Shown: positions 1 through 13,732, counted from the first letter of the stretch. The stretch: DNA of 64,000 nucleotides from Volvox africanus (GCA_030268105.1 BSDZ01000008.1:2914001-2978000); one strand, 5' to 3'. Program-made: numbers and translations. The notes: a model not told the origin generated them from the letters alone.

Positions 1-1105
1 TTACTGGAACTAGTGCATATGAACATGAACATGGTAATATTAAAGAAGCTGTGATTGGTACACGAACATAATGATTACAAGGGTAAATCTGCACGCTTTA
101 CTAAACCGCAACATGTAACATCTTGCCATTTATCATCTTACCATAAAAGTGAGACATCATGTAGTTTGATCGGTCGTTCTTCGATGTGTCTTTTTGTAAT
201 ATGTCAACATCTTTATCTTCATCTTCTGGACCATGTGTTGCGCCAGCAGTTTTCCTCCTGCTCTTACTCGATGCATGTCATCGTCATCACCACCAAGGCA
301 GGCGCAGCACCAGATGCGAGGGCATCATCAGAGTACGACATCATCAAGCTCATCATGCGGCATGTTTCATCGCATCTCATCAAGGCGTGCGAAGGCATCT
401 CTTGTGACAGGAGGCGAACCTGCAAGGACGGGGACCAGCGAAGCAGCTGCACTGCCGCATAAATGCCAAAACGCATATATCAGGGTGTAACAAGGTAATG
501 TTGCCTGGCAACCTTTGATATCCCAGACAGGGCTGTCTAGCGGAACAACTCAGCAGCGGAGCCGTCCGAACCTTGACCAGATAGCATCTCTGGCACATGA
601 TACGTGAGTGCCGCCGCATGCCATAGCCGATGTGACCGATTTACAAGAACTGCACAAATAGAGAAAACATCGCCGCTTCTGAGCGATCGCCATGTGTACA
701 TGGTTCAATACACTCTGCATATCGGCTGCAGACTGTATATTTCTTCACATCTTCAATCCCTGCGCATTGGAAGTAGAGGCGAAGAGAGGCGGCGCAGCAC
801 AACTCCAGTAAAGCCCCAAACGCGCAAAGCCATCACAAAAAACTGTTTGGCTATGGCCACTTCGCGTCACGCATTTATTGCAATCTCATCTTTGGCGAAA
901 CAGACGGCTACACTTCCACGTGCTCGGCACTAACCACACGCTTCTATGTTTGTCTGCAGAGGACACGTTACCTATTGTACGAACATCCAAATAAATAGTC
1001 ATTGACATACCATTTCAAGATTGGCAAATTTTGGCCAGACCTTGCCTGGGTGCAGTTGTTCCCACTCCCCCCCGAGACTTGCACGAAACCTGTTTGGTTT
1101 CCCTC
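1..1105. other. Left flank: 3' region of SR gene, no other gene seen
   Basis: No convincing coding exon was found on either strand. Bases about 265-370 are low complexity, rich in CATCA/ATCATC words, and several short reading frames there are by-products of that composition. Bases about 641-1105 are probably the 3' untranslated region of the minus-strand SR gene. Confidence 0.5.
641..645 (-). promoter_or_regulatory. Candidate polyadenylation signal (TGTAA) of the SR gene
   Basis: The plus strand reads TTACA, which is TGTAA on the minus strand, the usual volvocine poly(A) signal. It is the first one I see downstream of the SR stop codon at 1106-1108 and implies a 3' UTR of roughly 460 bp. The assignment rests on the motif and its position only. 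Confidence 0.4.
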
Positions 1106-3232
1106 CTACCGTGCCGGTGTCGGGCTCCTGGCCTCCGGCGACCGAACCCGCTCCCTGCCGCTGTCCCGCCGGCCCTGATCCAGGGACCGCTCCCGCTCCC
1201 GGCCTCGGTCATCATGCGTCTCCCGGTCGCGAATGTCATTTTGTGGATTGTGCGTTGGGGAGCGGCTGCGGCTCACCGACCTGGAGCGGGGGTGTACAGG
1301 GACACGTGATAATATCTAGGTATGAAAGCACCACGGCACTGACCTAGCGAGACTGCAGTGACAGGCCTGCAGGCTCGCAGGAAGCCAATATGTGACCACC
1401 GGCTATGGTTGCAGGTGTATATGGTCAGGTTGCGGTTCTTGAATGTCCAGGGTCACGTGAGGAGGAGCGGCAGTGTCGCAGCCTCGTTGCAGCCGTCCCA
1501 GGTGAAGTCATCTTCGCTGCCCCTAGGCAGAACCTCACACTCGCCGCCTTGTCGCAATGCCGCTTAGCGCCCTCACCTGTCCCTCCGGGGGCTGCGGCGG
1601 GGTGACCGGCTGCGACCCCTTCGGGGGCTGCGGCTGTACCGCCGACTGTCCCGGTCATGCTCCCTGTCTCGGTAATCCCTATCCCGATCACGGTGGTCTC
1701 GGTCACGACCTGCGAGGATGACGTGGGCAGTAAATCCCATAGTGGCTGTTAAGGATTGCAGACAATGCAGTCACACGATGGGTGGGATAGGCTTTAGCGA
1801 ACAATAACCCATAGCTGGGAATTAAAGAATCAGCGATCAGCCCAACCGCCTGTGCCCAACCCAGGCGCACCATAGTCATAATCCCGGTACCCGCGGTCCC
1901 GGTAGTCTCTCTCATAGCCACCTCCCCGGCTGCCTCCATAGCCGCCACCGCTGCCAGTGCGATATCCGCCACTGCCTCCGTTGCGATAGTCATCGGGCCG
2001 CTTGCGTCCATGCTGGGCGAATTGAACAACAATCTGCGGCAATATAACATAGCATGGCGTTAGAGCAGCCGGCGTTTTTGGTTGGTTTTGGTGGCTCTGA
2101 GTGCCTCGCCACATCACAGACCTGGACGGGCAGTCCCGCTGGTTATGACGCCAGATTGAACACCGAACCACATCCCATCCCGCAATTGGTCTGATGTTCG
2201 GCAATGCCCCTCAACTTCCCGCACCGCATACATTAACCAACATTGGCTTCGAATTATGCCACTACTCAGGCATTCCGCAATATTTTCTACAACCAGATCT
2301 GCTAGGGTTCGCACAAGCTTCTCGTTAACATCGACGGAATATTACCATTACCGCTCACACAACCAACAAGGCACGCACCATATGCCTGCCCTGCACCCCA
2401 TACATGGGCTTTAGTCCGAATATCCTGACAACCCTCAATCCACTACGTACCACGCGTCCCGCCAGAGTAGAGCCATCCAGTGAGTGGCGCGCCTCCTCAG
2501 CATCTTTGGGGTCAGAGAACTCGACAAAGCCTATGCCGCGAGGCTCACTGCATGGAGACGCATGCAAAGTGGGGTTTTAATGTGCCTCCCAACAAGCAAG
2601 GTGCATTGCTAAATGAGATTCAATCAAATGACAGCCAATAATGCGACGCGCAATCCGGCGTTGGGGTGTGAGTTCGTGAGTCCCTCCACGCCGTGGGTAG
2701 ATTTACCGAGGATGCGAAGAACGTCGTTACGTCAGCGTCCATAGCAAAATACGTCAAGAATTTCTGACAGTCAATAGGGCTCCGTGCTTATTGCAAAACG
2801 CCAAGATGTTCCCCCAACAATAACGCCAGCCATCGCGTAGCCGTGTAACCAGCACTGGCTGACAAACTTGGCACTAAATGGACATACTTCTGGTCGAGGG
2901 CCAAACTTGAGCAAAGTATCGCGGAGGAGTCACGGAGGATAGCAAACTGTCCTACCCGGTGTAAAAGTCCTTTGGTAAATAAATGTCTCGGATGGGCCCA
3001 TAACGCTCTGCTGTATGCCGCAAATCATCAGCTCTGCGTGCGAGCGCCGAAAAAAGGTCAAACAAGGACAGCAAGTTCGGCGGCTGAAAGCGTGCCCTAA
3101 AACCCCTCACGTGGTGGTCTTTGAAAGGTTACGGAACAATAATGATGTCCGTAAGTCCCTATCCCGCCGCATGCCGCCAGACGGGCGCCCTCTGGGGCTG
3201 TATGAGCGGGAGCGACTACGCGAACGTGGCAT
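1106..3232 (-). CDS. SR-family splicing factor, SCL-like (RRM + RS domain), six exons
   Basis: Predicted nuclear pre-mRNA splicing factor that binds RNA through one RRM and spliceosomal partners through its Arg/Ser tail. Exons (minus strand): 3232-3111, 3033-2956, 2547-2451, 2033-1871, 1709-1577, 1280-1106. All introns are GT-AG, and the lengths sum to 768 nt, 255 codons plus stop. Residues 1-20 are a short RS/Gly leader (MPRSRSRSRSYS). The RRM spans about 30-106, with RNP2 LLFRNL at 31-36 and RNP1 RGIGFVEF at 70-77, linked by DIYLPKDFYTG. A Gly-rich stretch follows at about 115-135, then RD/RS dipeptides to the end. The N-terminal leader plus RRM matches plant SCL proteins. The start is the first ATG giving this leader. 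The gene is divergent from the CLC gene. The subfamily name is inference; the SR identity is firm. Confidence 0.9.
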
Positions 3233-3620
3233 AGAGAACACTAACACTCTTCATTAATCCTCTCTTATTGATACATGTAAACCTGGAAGACAAAGGTTTA
3301 GGATTTGCATGGTGCAGTCTTAGTTATACCGGCACATCAAGTTAGTTGCTGGATGACCGCGCCCACCAGGTCAGCTTTAGCTGACCGGGTGCTTGCTAAA
3401 GCCGCAAGAACAAAAGTTAACTTGTATCACTCATTTGATCTGGCCTGACGTGAATTACTTGCGTGAAGTAACTGTTGTGTGCCGTTCCTTAGGGGCAACA
3501 GCAGTCCAGGATGCTTCTGTTCAGATCGTCATACATCATATAGATTGCAAAGGATGTTAGGGAATTGTTTAAATTTATGGCTGAAATGGTCTTGGCCAGG
3601 ACGGCCAGGCTGAGCGAGCG
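3233..3620. promoter_or_regulatory. Divergent intergenic region between SR and CLC genes
   Basis: The start codons of two opposite-strand genes face away from each other across 388 bp, so this interval must hold both 5' UTRs and both promoters unless upstream noncoding exons exist. I see no clear TATA box or named operator. A shared bidirectional promoter is inference from geometry. Confidence 0.5.
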
Positions 3621-6600
3621 ATGCGCCGCTACCCTGTCCGTAGTCATAGTCAGTCGCAGGCGGTGGAGAACAACGACGGTTGCGGGTTTCCTATCTTTCC
3701 AGTCAGCATGTCTTATGGTGTGGTTCCTGCGGGCCGTTCTGTAGTAGACGGCTCAGCACGGCTTCGGCAGGCTGACGACCCCGAGTTACAAAGCCTGCTT
3801 TCGGTAAGTCTCCAGGTCGATTAGCACCTGCAGCGTGTGTCCAGCAGCATTTCTCCCACACCCTTCCGAAGATGAGCGTGGAAGAAGCTGTTAGCGGTTG
3901 GAATGGCAACGGGCTCAGCCAGCGGGGCCAGGGGGGCGCACCTCTTCGAGGGTTCCCATCGCTGCCGCCGTGAAGGGCAGCAGCAGCGCATGTGTACGCA
4001 CAGCGCTCTAACTTCTTGTCTACCCCATTCATCTGACACCAAAGCAACCGAGGATCACACTACTTACGTTCCAGACCAAATCCTTATTAACGCCGAACAG
4101 CCGCACTTACGGTGGAACCGAATTTAAGACGACGGCAACCTATAGCTATATCGGCCACTGGCCTGGCTTCTTTCTTGGGGAACGCGCCGGACCATGAAGG
4201 GGTTGGGGGCGCTATCGGGAGGAACGGCCGGACCGGCTTACGGAACTCGTGGTAGCAGAAGCCACCCGTGGCAACCCTGGGATAGTCTCCTGTGATCTGG
4301 GTCGCACAATGTTGCCTACCATGCGGCCTCCAAGCTGCTAGTGCTTACGTTGCGAATAGCGACCTCGTCACGGGGCCTGTGTCGGTTGCTAGCCAGCGCA
4401 GGTCACTGGCTTTGTTAGCTAGATGAGCTGCGGATATTGTTTCACCCCTTAAGTCGTGGTGTTTCATCTCTTTTGCAGAAGGACATGGTGAATGGGCCCT
4501 CCCTCGTTGAGAGTGATGGGCTGTCGTCGGACGTGGGCGGGCAGGGCAATAGGGCTGTTGACAGTGGCGGCAGCAGCAGCACGGACGATCGCGGTCAGCG
4601 GTCGTACGAGAGCCTTGACTACGAGGAATACGACGATACAGTCTTTCGCGCCGACCAGGCAGCCAGTTCCTCCCTGGACAGCCTGCTAGTCAACGCCAAT
4701 AAGTACCTAGTATGCTTTGCTATTGGTGGGTTGGGGCTAGCGACAGCGGGCAGGTGGAGTAAGGGCATGTAGTCAGGGTGCTGGGTCAGGGTGCTGGGTC
4801 AGGGTGCTGTCGTGGAGTGGTTTAAGTTTTCAGAGGGTCTTGGTGCCGGAGGCCGAGGAGGGTGATGTGAACACGCAACACGTGTGTGCTGAGGCCCTTC
4901 GGTGATATCGACAGCACAGCATTGGGGGGTGCTGGGTCATCGCAATGGTTTGTCTTTTACGACAGCAGTTGTCGATTGTGGGTTAAGTCTGTTTGGCTCG
5001 TTTCATCGGATTGAGTGATGATGATGAGTGATGGGATGAGTGGAGAGGTTGCGTGGGAGCTGCATGGACGGGATATGCTAGCTGGTGGAGTCCTGTAGGT
5101 GGAGTCCGGATGGCTGGTTATTGGTGGGGTGCTTTACTGCAGGTACACGGGGTGCGCGGGGTATAGGGTGTTGGAGTTTAATAAAGAAACCTTAGGAATA
5201 TTACACACAATGGGCTACAGCACCAGGCAGCCAACACGCAGACAACTTGCCAGGCGATCTTGTGAGTTGATCCTGTCCTTGTTAGTGATGCGATGCCTCT
5301 AGGCGCCTGCCCTTGGCTCCAGCCGGCGCTCAAAACTTCCTTAATTTTCCCCGCACCTGCACCCGCTGGCGTGTGTAGGTGTTATTACTGCATTAGCTGC
5401 GTTCGCCGTGAACCTGAGTGTTGAGAATATCAGTGGCTTTAAATTCTGGGCGACACTTACCATTATGGAGCGCGGCAATCTGGTGGGCTCATTTATGGCC
5501 TATGTGGCTATGAACGCTGCACTTGTAACGGCATCGGTGGCCATCACCTTGTACATTGGACCTGCGGCGGCGGGATCGGGCATTCCAGATGTCAAGGTGC
5601 GGCCGTGAGGATCGATCCATGGGGATTATATGGTCAGGAGTCCTGGGGTAATGGCCTCACCTCACCTCCTGTGCGGTATTTGGTTCACGCTCGTTCTGTC
5701 AACGATCCAGGCGTACCTCAATGGCGTGGATGTGCCGTACATCTTCCACTTGAACACGCTGGTGGCAAAGATTCTGGGTGCCATCGGGAGCGTGGCAGGG
5801 GGCCTGGCCATCGGCAAGGAGGGGCCCTTCGTCCATGCCGGCGCAGCCATCGCTGCTATTATCAGCCAGGTAAGGGGAGGGTGTTGGTTGCACGGTAGTT
5901 TCGTGATAAGGCCATCTGAGCCATTGATGTTACCGCGTTCAGATCGGAAGTTCTGCGGTCCAACTGATGGGGGTATCTGATGCGCGCTGCAGCACAGCAT
6001 TAAAAGAAAGGTAGAGGGCAACTTGAATGATGGGGTACAAAAAGAACAAGCACGAACAAAGCCACTAAAGACCACTAAATTTAGGCAATACTAGCGTTGC
6101 AGGGGCATTAGCATAGAAGATATTAACCAACACGGAGGTTTGTGTCGCACCCAGCCAATTTATAATAGCGTGGGTAATTACCTATTTATTATTGGAGAAA
6201 GTAGTGACGCTGTATGTAAGTATGAAACTGACATTCGGTGGCGAATGGAATCCGGATTGTCGTACCGCCAAAGAGGGATCTGAAAAGCACCCTGTTCGTA
6301 CGACCAATCCAGACGAAGCGTACTTACATGGAAGAGAATGGCAACTGATGAAAGTACGTGTAGATGGTCACCAGGGGGAAGATGCGTAGAGGATGCAGCT
6401 GGCAGGGAGTGTTACGCATGCGAGTGTTATTGCTGCACGATTGCTGATTAATGATGGTTATGCGGAATCCCGAGGCACGGCGTCCTGACGCGTCCACCGT
6501 CATCACCCTTTCCCCGGGCCGACACTTATAGCTGAGCGACGTCCTGAGGGGCGCTACGACACATTTCCCCAACCGCCTTAACTAGTCACCCACGCCTTTT

Positions 6601-9600
6601 GTCCAACACCTTCCATATCACTCGTATCCCAAAGCTTCGCACACGCGTCGTGCCTCCCCGGGTTCCGCAGGGCGGTTCCGGTTCCTTGCGCCTCGGCTGG
6701 ATGCGGCACTTTTGGAATGACCGCGACCGCTACGACATGGTGGCCTGCGGTACCGCTGCAGGGGTTGCCGCCGCTTTCCGCTCTCCAGTGGGCGGCGTAT
6801 TGTTTGCCCTGGAAGAAATGACAAGCTGGTGGAAGAACCAGATGTTGTGGCTAGCCTTCTTCACCACAGCGGGTCAGTGCCGCCGTGCGATGTAAAGGGG
6901 AACGGGTGGGATTGGCTACGGGCAGGGCTGATACGGAAAGGTATACTGGGATGCTGGGAAGTCGCGACTGGGCGGCCGGCAAGCTGGTTAAGGGCATGTG
7001 GGCGTGGGCGTTCACATCTTGGCGTGATCTTCCAGATTGGATGCTGCCGTTCCTGCTTTTTTTTTAAATTGGCCTTCCTGGCCTTCATGATGATCTGTAT
7101 ACGACACCTAACGAACGCAACCAGTGCTATGAGGAACGATGCGTGCAATCCTTGCATCATACGCTCCTCATGTTATCGATCCAACCACCACTAGCATGTG
7201 GCAGCTCATGTCTTTACCTGAGTCCACTGCCTTGTTGGTGACGTCCATCTGCCTATATTTATCTGTCCACCCAACGCCGCTCCTTGGCTACCTCGATCAC
7301 CCATTTTCCTTGTCTACTGTTTAGTTGTTTCGGTGTCCATCCGAGTGCTGATGAAAGCATGCAGCTCCAACGGCTGCGGCTTTTTTGGCAGCGGCGGCTT
7401 CATTATTTTTGAGATTCAGGAGGGGCAGGACACGTACGAGTTTTTCGAGCTGGTGCCCATGTTGCTGCTGGGAGTGCTGGGAGGCCTGCTTGGCTCAGGT
7501 GGGCACCCTGGAGTGGGCGGAGCTGGGTAAACAAGTTGGTTGGAGCCGCGAGGCTGGCCGATAGGAAAGGGCGATAAAGTTGGTTAAGAATCCTAGTAAT
7601 TGCCGTCTCATCCGGCCAAGGATGTGCGTGGCAGGCTAGCCGCAGTGTCATCGCTGTGCAGCCCTGCCATCTTCCTGGTCCCAAACAATGTATCTCAGCC
7701 CAGCGCTTGCAGCCCGCTCAGGGACCCGAAGTCCCGTCCCTCCGGAGTTACTCGACATCAACACCCGTGAGTGTTTGTCCCATAAACCTGATGGATCCTG
7801 ACCTACGCATGTACTAATGACCACCCAACTCCGCGGGTCCCCCTCTCAGGCTTCATCGCCATGAACGCCCGCCTGAGTGAGTGGCGCAAGCGTAATCTTG
7901 CCCCCCTGGGCCGGCGGGGGCGGCTGATGGAGGGACTGGCCATCAGCGTGCTCACATCCACGCTGTCCTTTATGGTGCCGCTAATGGTGGTGTGCACGGC
8001 CTGCCCGGCTGGCTCTGAGGGGACCTGCCCACGTACCGATAACCTTCATTCGGGCAACTTTGTAAAATTCGGATGCAGGTGCCTGGCCTCCGCCGCGCGG
8101 GAAGGTTGGGGAGTACGTTTCGGCTGCGTGGCAGGACTATACGAGGCCTGGACCCAAAGGGTTTTCAGCGTTGCATGATACTCCCTTCTGGAGCCCTTTA
8201 AGCGGTGGCGGCAGTTTGGATTTGTACGCGTTAGAGCATGTATCCCCGGGTCCAATGAGGGCGGCAGGTTTTGATGCATGCAGCGAGGAACGGAGGAGCA
8301 GAACTGTTCTCGTGGCCTTGCCTATTTTTCTGTCTATCAGGGACTTGCTGGGAAGGGGCGCATACAACGATTTGGCGACGCTATTCTTCAACACGCAGGA
8401 TGACGCCATCCGCAACCTGTTCTCATCCAAGACTAAGCGGGAGTACACGGTGAGCGGTGTGGGCAACGAAGCAGGTCGGGGACGTGGCTAGGGATGCAGG
8501 AGCGCGGAGGACTGGACACGCGATGCTCGGAAAGAGAGTACGGGGCACGTAAGCACATTGAGGCGCACATGAAAATGAGGGAGTTTTATGGACGTTGGTG
8601 GAAAGCTTCTCGCTGCGACCGCAGCGATACACTTGTAGTTAGCTTTTGGCTTTTACAATGACATGCCCTGCAACCCACCGCTTTCCAGTCCAGTCCAGTC
8701 TGGGCGCGAGGTCGCCGGGTCTTATCCTGTTCGGAATATCCTGGGCAACTTCACGCATGACGTTTCCGGCCGGTCTATATGCGGCCTTCCACAGCGGGTT
8801 CCCTCTGAATCCCAACGACATCCGTTATCTCTGAACAGGTATCCACGCTTCTTATCTTCTCAGTAATCTTCTACTTCTTAGCGACACTCACGTACGGCAT
8901 ATTTGCGCCCACCGGCCTCTTCGTGCCCAGTATATTGTGTGGAGCGGCGTACGGAAGACTGGTACGTCAGAGATTCGACGGGGCCGGGCTAATGTCAAGT
9001 GGTGATGCCAGGCTGGGCGAACCCCGACGTACCTGTCAAGCTGCATCCACAGCGCCCCCCGGCCGTGTCCCCTCTCATACTTGTTGGGACCTTTATTCTT
9101 GCTCATCCCTGCTAAGTGCATTAGGTTATGGCACTAATTGTGTCTCGGGAGTTTGGCTTCTCTCCGGCAATTCAACGCCTGTCGGCTTTGTGCCGGAGCA
9201 ATCATACACCCGAAGAAAATCGCTGAATCACTGATTTCGGAGAAGTCAACATATATGGGCGAGCGGATGCTGTGTCCCGAATACAGGGGAAGGTAGGGAC
9301 TGCCATGTAGTGGCCACGGGTGAAGCCAAACCCCGCTATCCCACACACTCGAGGACCCTGGTGCCCATTCCGTGCCGTTCCCGGCCCAACACACCTCCAA
9401 TACTCACGTTCTCATAATCCCCCGGCCCTGCATCACGCCGCTCGTTCAGGTGGGTATTTTTGTGGCGGACATGCACCCGGGACACTACATCGACGAGGGC
9501 ACGTACGCGTTGCTTGGCGCCGCGTCCTTCCTGGGAGGCGCCATGCGGTTAACAGTGTGCACGTGCGTTATGCTATTAGAGTTAACAAACAATTTGGCGC

Positions 9601-12600
9601 TGCTGCCGCTCATCATGCTGGTGCTGCTGGTGGCAAAGGTGCGGCGTGGTATTGGAAAGAAACTAGGGTCGGGAAGGTGAGGATAGCGCAAGCAGCGCAG
9701 ATTGCCGGTAGTAAGCACGGGCTCGCTTGCTCTCGCTTCCTCCACGCCGAGGATGCATTCTTGTCAGCGTCCTCATGGTGCACTGAAAACATACCCTGTC
9801 AATCATTTCATCCGCTTCTGTTTTTCTGACCTCGGGCCGTGGTCTCTGCATAACCTTGGCTTTTGTCTATGAATGGCACATGCACTTTGGCAGCATTTCT
9901 GCTGGTTCAACCTTCGTCCTTCAGTGACCGCCTGCTTGCACGCGCTAACCCTGTCCTGCTCTATGCGCCAGGCTGTGGGCGATGGGACGGGCATTAAGCC
10001 TGTTTACGAGGTGCAGATGTCGGTGAAGGGCTTGCCCTTCCTGCAGCCGCAGCCGGAGGCGTTCATGCGTCACATTACCGCCAAGGAGTGCTGCGGCCGG
10101 CCGCCCGTTACGTTTAGCCGGGTGGAGAAGGTGAGGTGCAGTGAAGTGCGGAAGCGGCAGACGAAACTCCGAAGATGGGAGGTAACCCCGACATGAGGAT
10201 GTGTCCAATGTCCGGTGTCGCAACACGACAAGCCTTCTGTGCCAGGCTTGCCAGCGGAACCACATGTCGACACCTCTTCCAATTTAGTTTAAAGCACCCG
10301 TCAGGGCCCCCGGTGCTTGTCCTTTCAGGGCAAGTCGCCCACAGTGTAACATCCCAATACCCGCCTGTGCATTGCGTCAACCCGTTGATGCTAGAGGAAT
10401 GGTAGCTTCTCACGGAGGCTGCACGTAAGCGTGCAGGTTATGGCGCGAATTCGGTTTTGGAGATCAGGTCCTTTCATTTTGCTGCGGTCATCTCTCTTCC
10501 ATGGCCCGTAATCCTCTCTTTGTCTTCGAGCTCGCCGTAATCAACTCCGTGCGTCTGTCCATGCGCCGTTTGTATCTATGCGCCCTTGGCCCCGTCCGCT
10601 TTGCTTCCAAGGCGCATCTGCTGCGCTCCATGCCCTTGGCCGGTCGTTTCAATCCTACTCGTGCGCGAACTTAAGGACTACGCTGCCAACAGGTCCGCTC
10701 GCTTGTCGAGGCGCTGCGCTCCAATCAGCACAACGGCTTCCCCGTCATGGGACGCGGTGTGGACGGTGAGAGGCTTATCTGCGGCGTCGTGCTGCGCCAG
10801 CAGCTGCTCACGTTGCTGGCCACTGGCAGCCGCAGTATGCAGGCCACGTCAACGGTGTCAGAAAACAGTAGCCGCGCGGCGTTGTCGTACAGGTACAATG
10901 ACATGCGGCGGGGTGCTGTGATACGGCAGGACAGGAGGTTGGCTGGACAGGAGGCTGGACAGGAGGAGGCTACGTGGGGTGTTGGGCACCGCACGATTAC
11001 GCCTGATCGGGCACCCAAACCCGTTCAGTACATAAAAGAGCTTCTCCTGCGTTCTGCTCTGAACTTCTTGTCTAATATCTTCTGCTATCTTCCTCGGGCC
11101 TAATTGTAACGCATTGAATCGCAAGGGCGTTGTTGCCAGTCCATGGCTGGGCAGCTTTCCCTTGCGTGCCTGTAACCGCGTAGGCAGCGAAAGCACGTAC
11201 GCCTACACATCAATTGCAAGTTGTGTTGCAATATTTTCGGCTTTCTTCCAATCACGGACAGTCATGGACAAATCTTTTGAACCCTGTTTTCTCGCAATAC
11301 CCCTTTCCGTTCCCCAGCGTGCCGGAATTTTCAAAACCCATGTCGGATCCGGTGCCCCGCTGCGATGAGGGCGTTCTCATGCCCGGAATATTGAGCGAGG
11401 AGACATTGGAAATGTACCTGGATCTGGGCCCCTTCCTGAACACATCGTACCATGTCGTACAGGTGCAGTACCGTACCTTTCCGCCTAGGGCGTCCACGAC
11501 GGGCTATTGTGACAGGCGGGGCAGCATTCCCGAGGACGTTAGTGTGGTTCAGCCAGCTTGCCCGGACCCCATGTGGGATATACCTGTCCTAAATCACCGG
11601 CATCATCTCCCGCTGCTTGTGGGGAATTTCTAAAACCGATCCTGGGTGTACCGGTGTCTGGGTCTCTAGGTGATACTGGTATATGGACCGCTACTTTGCA
11701 GCGCTCCGTCGCCTCCTCTGTTGACCCTCTCGGTCCGTGTCGTCTATTTCCCTCTTGTCCATCTCCGTTCTTATGCTGCTGCCGCCGGTGTACTGATGCA
11801 ATCCTGACGGCCATGTCGCCGTAGGAGGACGCACCCTTATCCAAGATCTACCAGCTATTGCGGACGCTGGGGCTAAGGCACATTTGTGTAATTCCCAGGT
11901 GAGATATACTGGATTAGTTCAACATCCTTCGCGCGTGCCGTTGTGGATTCGTTGTACCTTTCGGAGTTTCTCAACAAAGGAACCTTCCAAATCCTTACTG
12001 TCAAATGGCCACCACGTGGCCTGCATGCCACCACGTGCCCATTGCCACCAAGTGGCCTGCATGCCCATTGCCCAGTTCGGCGGTGCTTATTATTCCCTGC
12101 CCTTGGGAATGGCGCATCACATGAGAGAGAGGGAGATCGGACCCTTGCACTTGGCGGTTTCCAGCGGCTACAACCCTGGTCTCATACCCATTTTGTACGT
12201 GCCCAACATACTTCCTCGCTCACCAACACCCCGCGCCTTCCATCATCCTGTCTATGCCTCCCGCATCTTGGCCGTGCGTACGGGACGTATATGGCAGAGC
12301 GCACGAGGTCGTCGGTATGATCACTCGCGCCGATTTGTTGCCCGATGCATTGGAGCGCCGTTACAGCCACCTGCCCGGACACTATACCACGGAAGGGCTG
12401 AACATCTCGGCACATGGCCTCGTGGCATCAGCGAGCGCCGCCACATCAATGCCGAACACAGCCGCGCCGTCGCCCGCCGGCCCACAAACTTCGGGCACTA
12501 CTGGGACTGGCATGCTTGCGCCCACAGCAGCAGCCGCTGCCGGGCAGCACGGCTCGGGGCCGGCCAGCATATCAATGGCGACCCTGGGGCAATGCGCAAC

Positions 12601-12883
12601 GGCATCACATGCTCCTGCCACTGGTTCGCATGGGGGCGGTGGCTCCAGTGGTGGGTTGGCTTCCGGACGGTTGCTGGGCGAGATAGCCATATCACTGCCG
12701 GTCCCCCCTGAGGTAGCGCAGCTCGGACATCTGAGTCGGCGATCGGGGGCTCGCAGTACAGGTGCAACTAGCGTGGGCGGCGGCGGCGGCGGCGGTGGTG
12801 GTGGCGGCGGTGGAAGCAGCACTTCCACTGCCATCTCACCAACAGCCTCGGGGCCCCTCGTTGACAGGTCGCTGCTTCGGTAG
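3621..12883 (+). CDS. CLC-family chloride channel / H+-Cl- exchanger, 15 exons
   Basis: Predicted membrane anion transporter, 998 aa. Exons: 3621-3803, 4479-4725, 5379-5596, 5711-5869, 6671-6872, 7325-7498, 7850-8078, 8341-8449, 8839-8961, 9450-9638, 9972-10130, 10693-10892, 11318-11462, 11825-11898, 12298-12883. All are GT-AG and the frame closes (2,997 nt). Signatures: GSGIP at 209-213 (Ser, as in chloride-selective members), GKEGP at 251-255 with gating Glu253, GGVLFALEEM with the proton-glutamate position at 318, and GIFAP at 527-531. Two cytosolic CBS domains lie at about 630-690 and 763-820. The tail is Ala/Gly/Ser-rich with 13 consecutive Gly. Both glutamates suggest an exchanger rather than a pure channel. 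The exon at 7850 has a TACTAAT branch point upstream (7812-7818). The first exon is least certain; an alternative start is ATG 4485. Confidence 0.93.
4772..4810 (+). repeat. Three tandem 13-bp units in CLC intron 2
   Basis: GTCAGGGTGCTGG occurs at 4772-4784 and 4785-4797, and with one final mismatch at 4798-4810. It lies inside an intron, has no coding role, and is probably replication slippage. Confidence 0.9.
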
Positions 12884-13732
12884 GGGCTGCTGGCGACTGG
12901 ACTGCGCCCTTATTGCAGCCTCCGATGTTCTTGCTTTCGGACGGTTCGGGTGTGCATCGGGTGTGCATCGACAGTGCGCAAATGCCCCGTGTCCCACTAC
13001 CATAACCGTATGCTGGCAATTCTTTTTGGCACAGCGGAAAAATCGGATGAGGAAAGGTGCTCTGCGGTGGGCTTGTGCAGGAGCTTAAGGGCGCTTGGAG
13101 TGCGCGCCAAAAGCATTTCCTCCTATGAGAATATGCACACCGTTGCGTGTTGCTGAATAGGATAACCCGAGAAATCTGGATATGGCTGCACGTACCAACT
13201 CCACGTACTACCTTAGTCTTTCCGTGTTTCGTCCTTACAGCGAAGAGCTGCATCAGCGATTTGCTACACCTGGTGTTACTGGCCTTTCCCGCAACCGGGG
13301 GTCTTGCAGCTGCGTGCACCGCACCGCCATGGAAGCCTTGGGATGCCCCTCCCTCACTATCAGACGACCAATTAATATGTTTACGAACCACTTTTCGAAC
13401 ATGCTGCCGGAAAAGCAGGTATGGTGTTGCAGGCCGGTCAGTCAGGGCAGAATCAAGGGGGGTTAGGTATATGTGGATCTGAAGCATGGAGATACCTTTG
13501 CGAAGTGGTAGATGGTCTACACCCTAGGCTTAATTCCTCTTCAGAGGGCATGGAAGGGGAAGTGCTCTGCAGCTCCATATAAGAACTTACAAGTGCTCAA
13601 AATTAAGCCGTTGGAGAACCGCATTGAGCTTCTGGGTAAAAGTGGCGGCTGGCCTTCTCCCAACGGACCTTCCTCGGAGTCCCGGGGCCATGGAGCCAGG
13701 CCGAGAGGGGAACGCGGGTCCCATGCAGTGTT
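12884..13732 (+). other. Probable 3' UTR of the CLC gene
   Basis: About 850 bp between the CLC stop codon and the first downstream TGTAA. Short reading frames occur on both strands, but none has a recognisable domain or supported splice sites. The extent is inferred from the poly(A) motif only. Confidence 0.4.

Noticed and set aside
55..490. Overlapping short frames at the left edge as genes
   Set aside because: Low-complexity CATCA-rich DNA, with frames open in several phases and no recognisable domain.
11884..12711. 275-codon plus-strand frame overlapping the end of the CLC gene
   Set aside because: It spans an intron and the last CLC exon in a different phase and has no domain. The CLC frame contains the second CBS domain and joins in phase.
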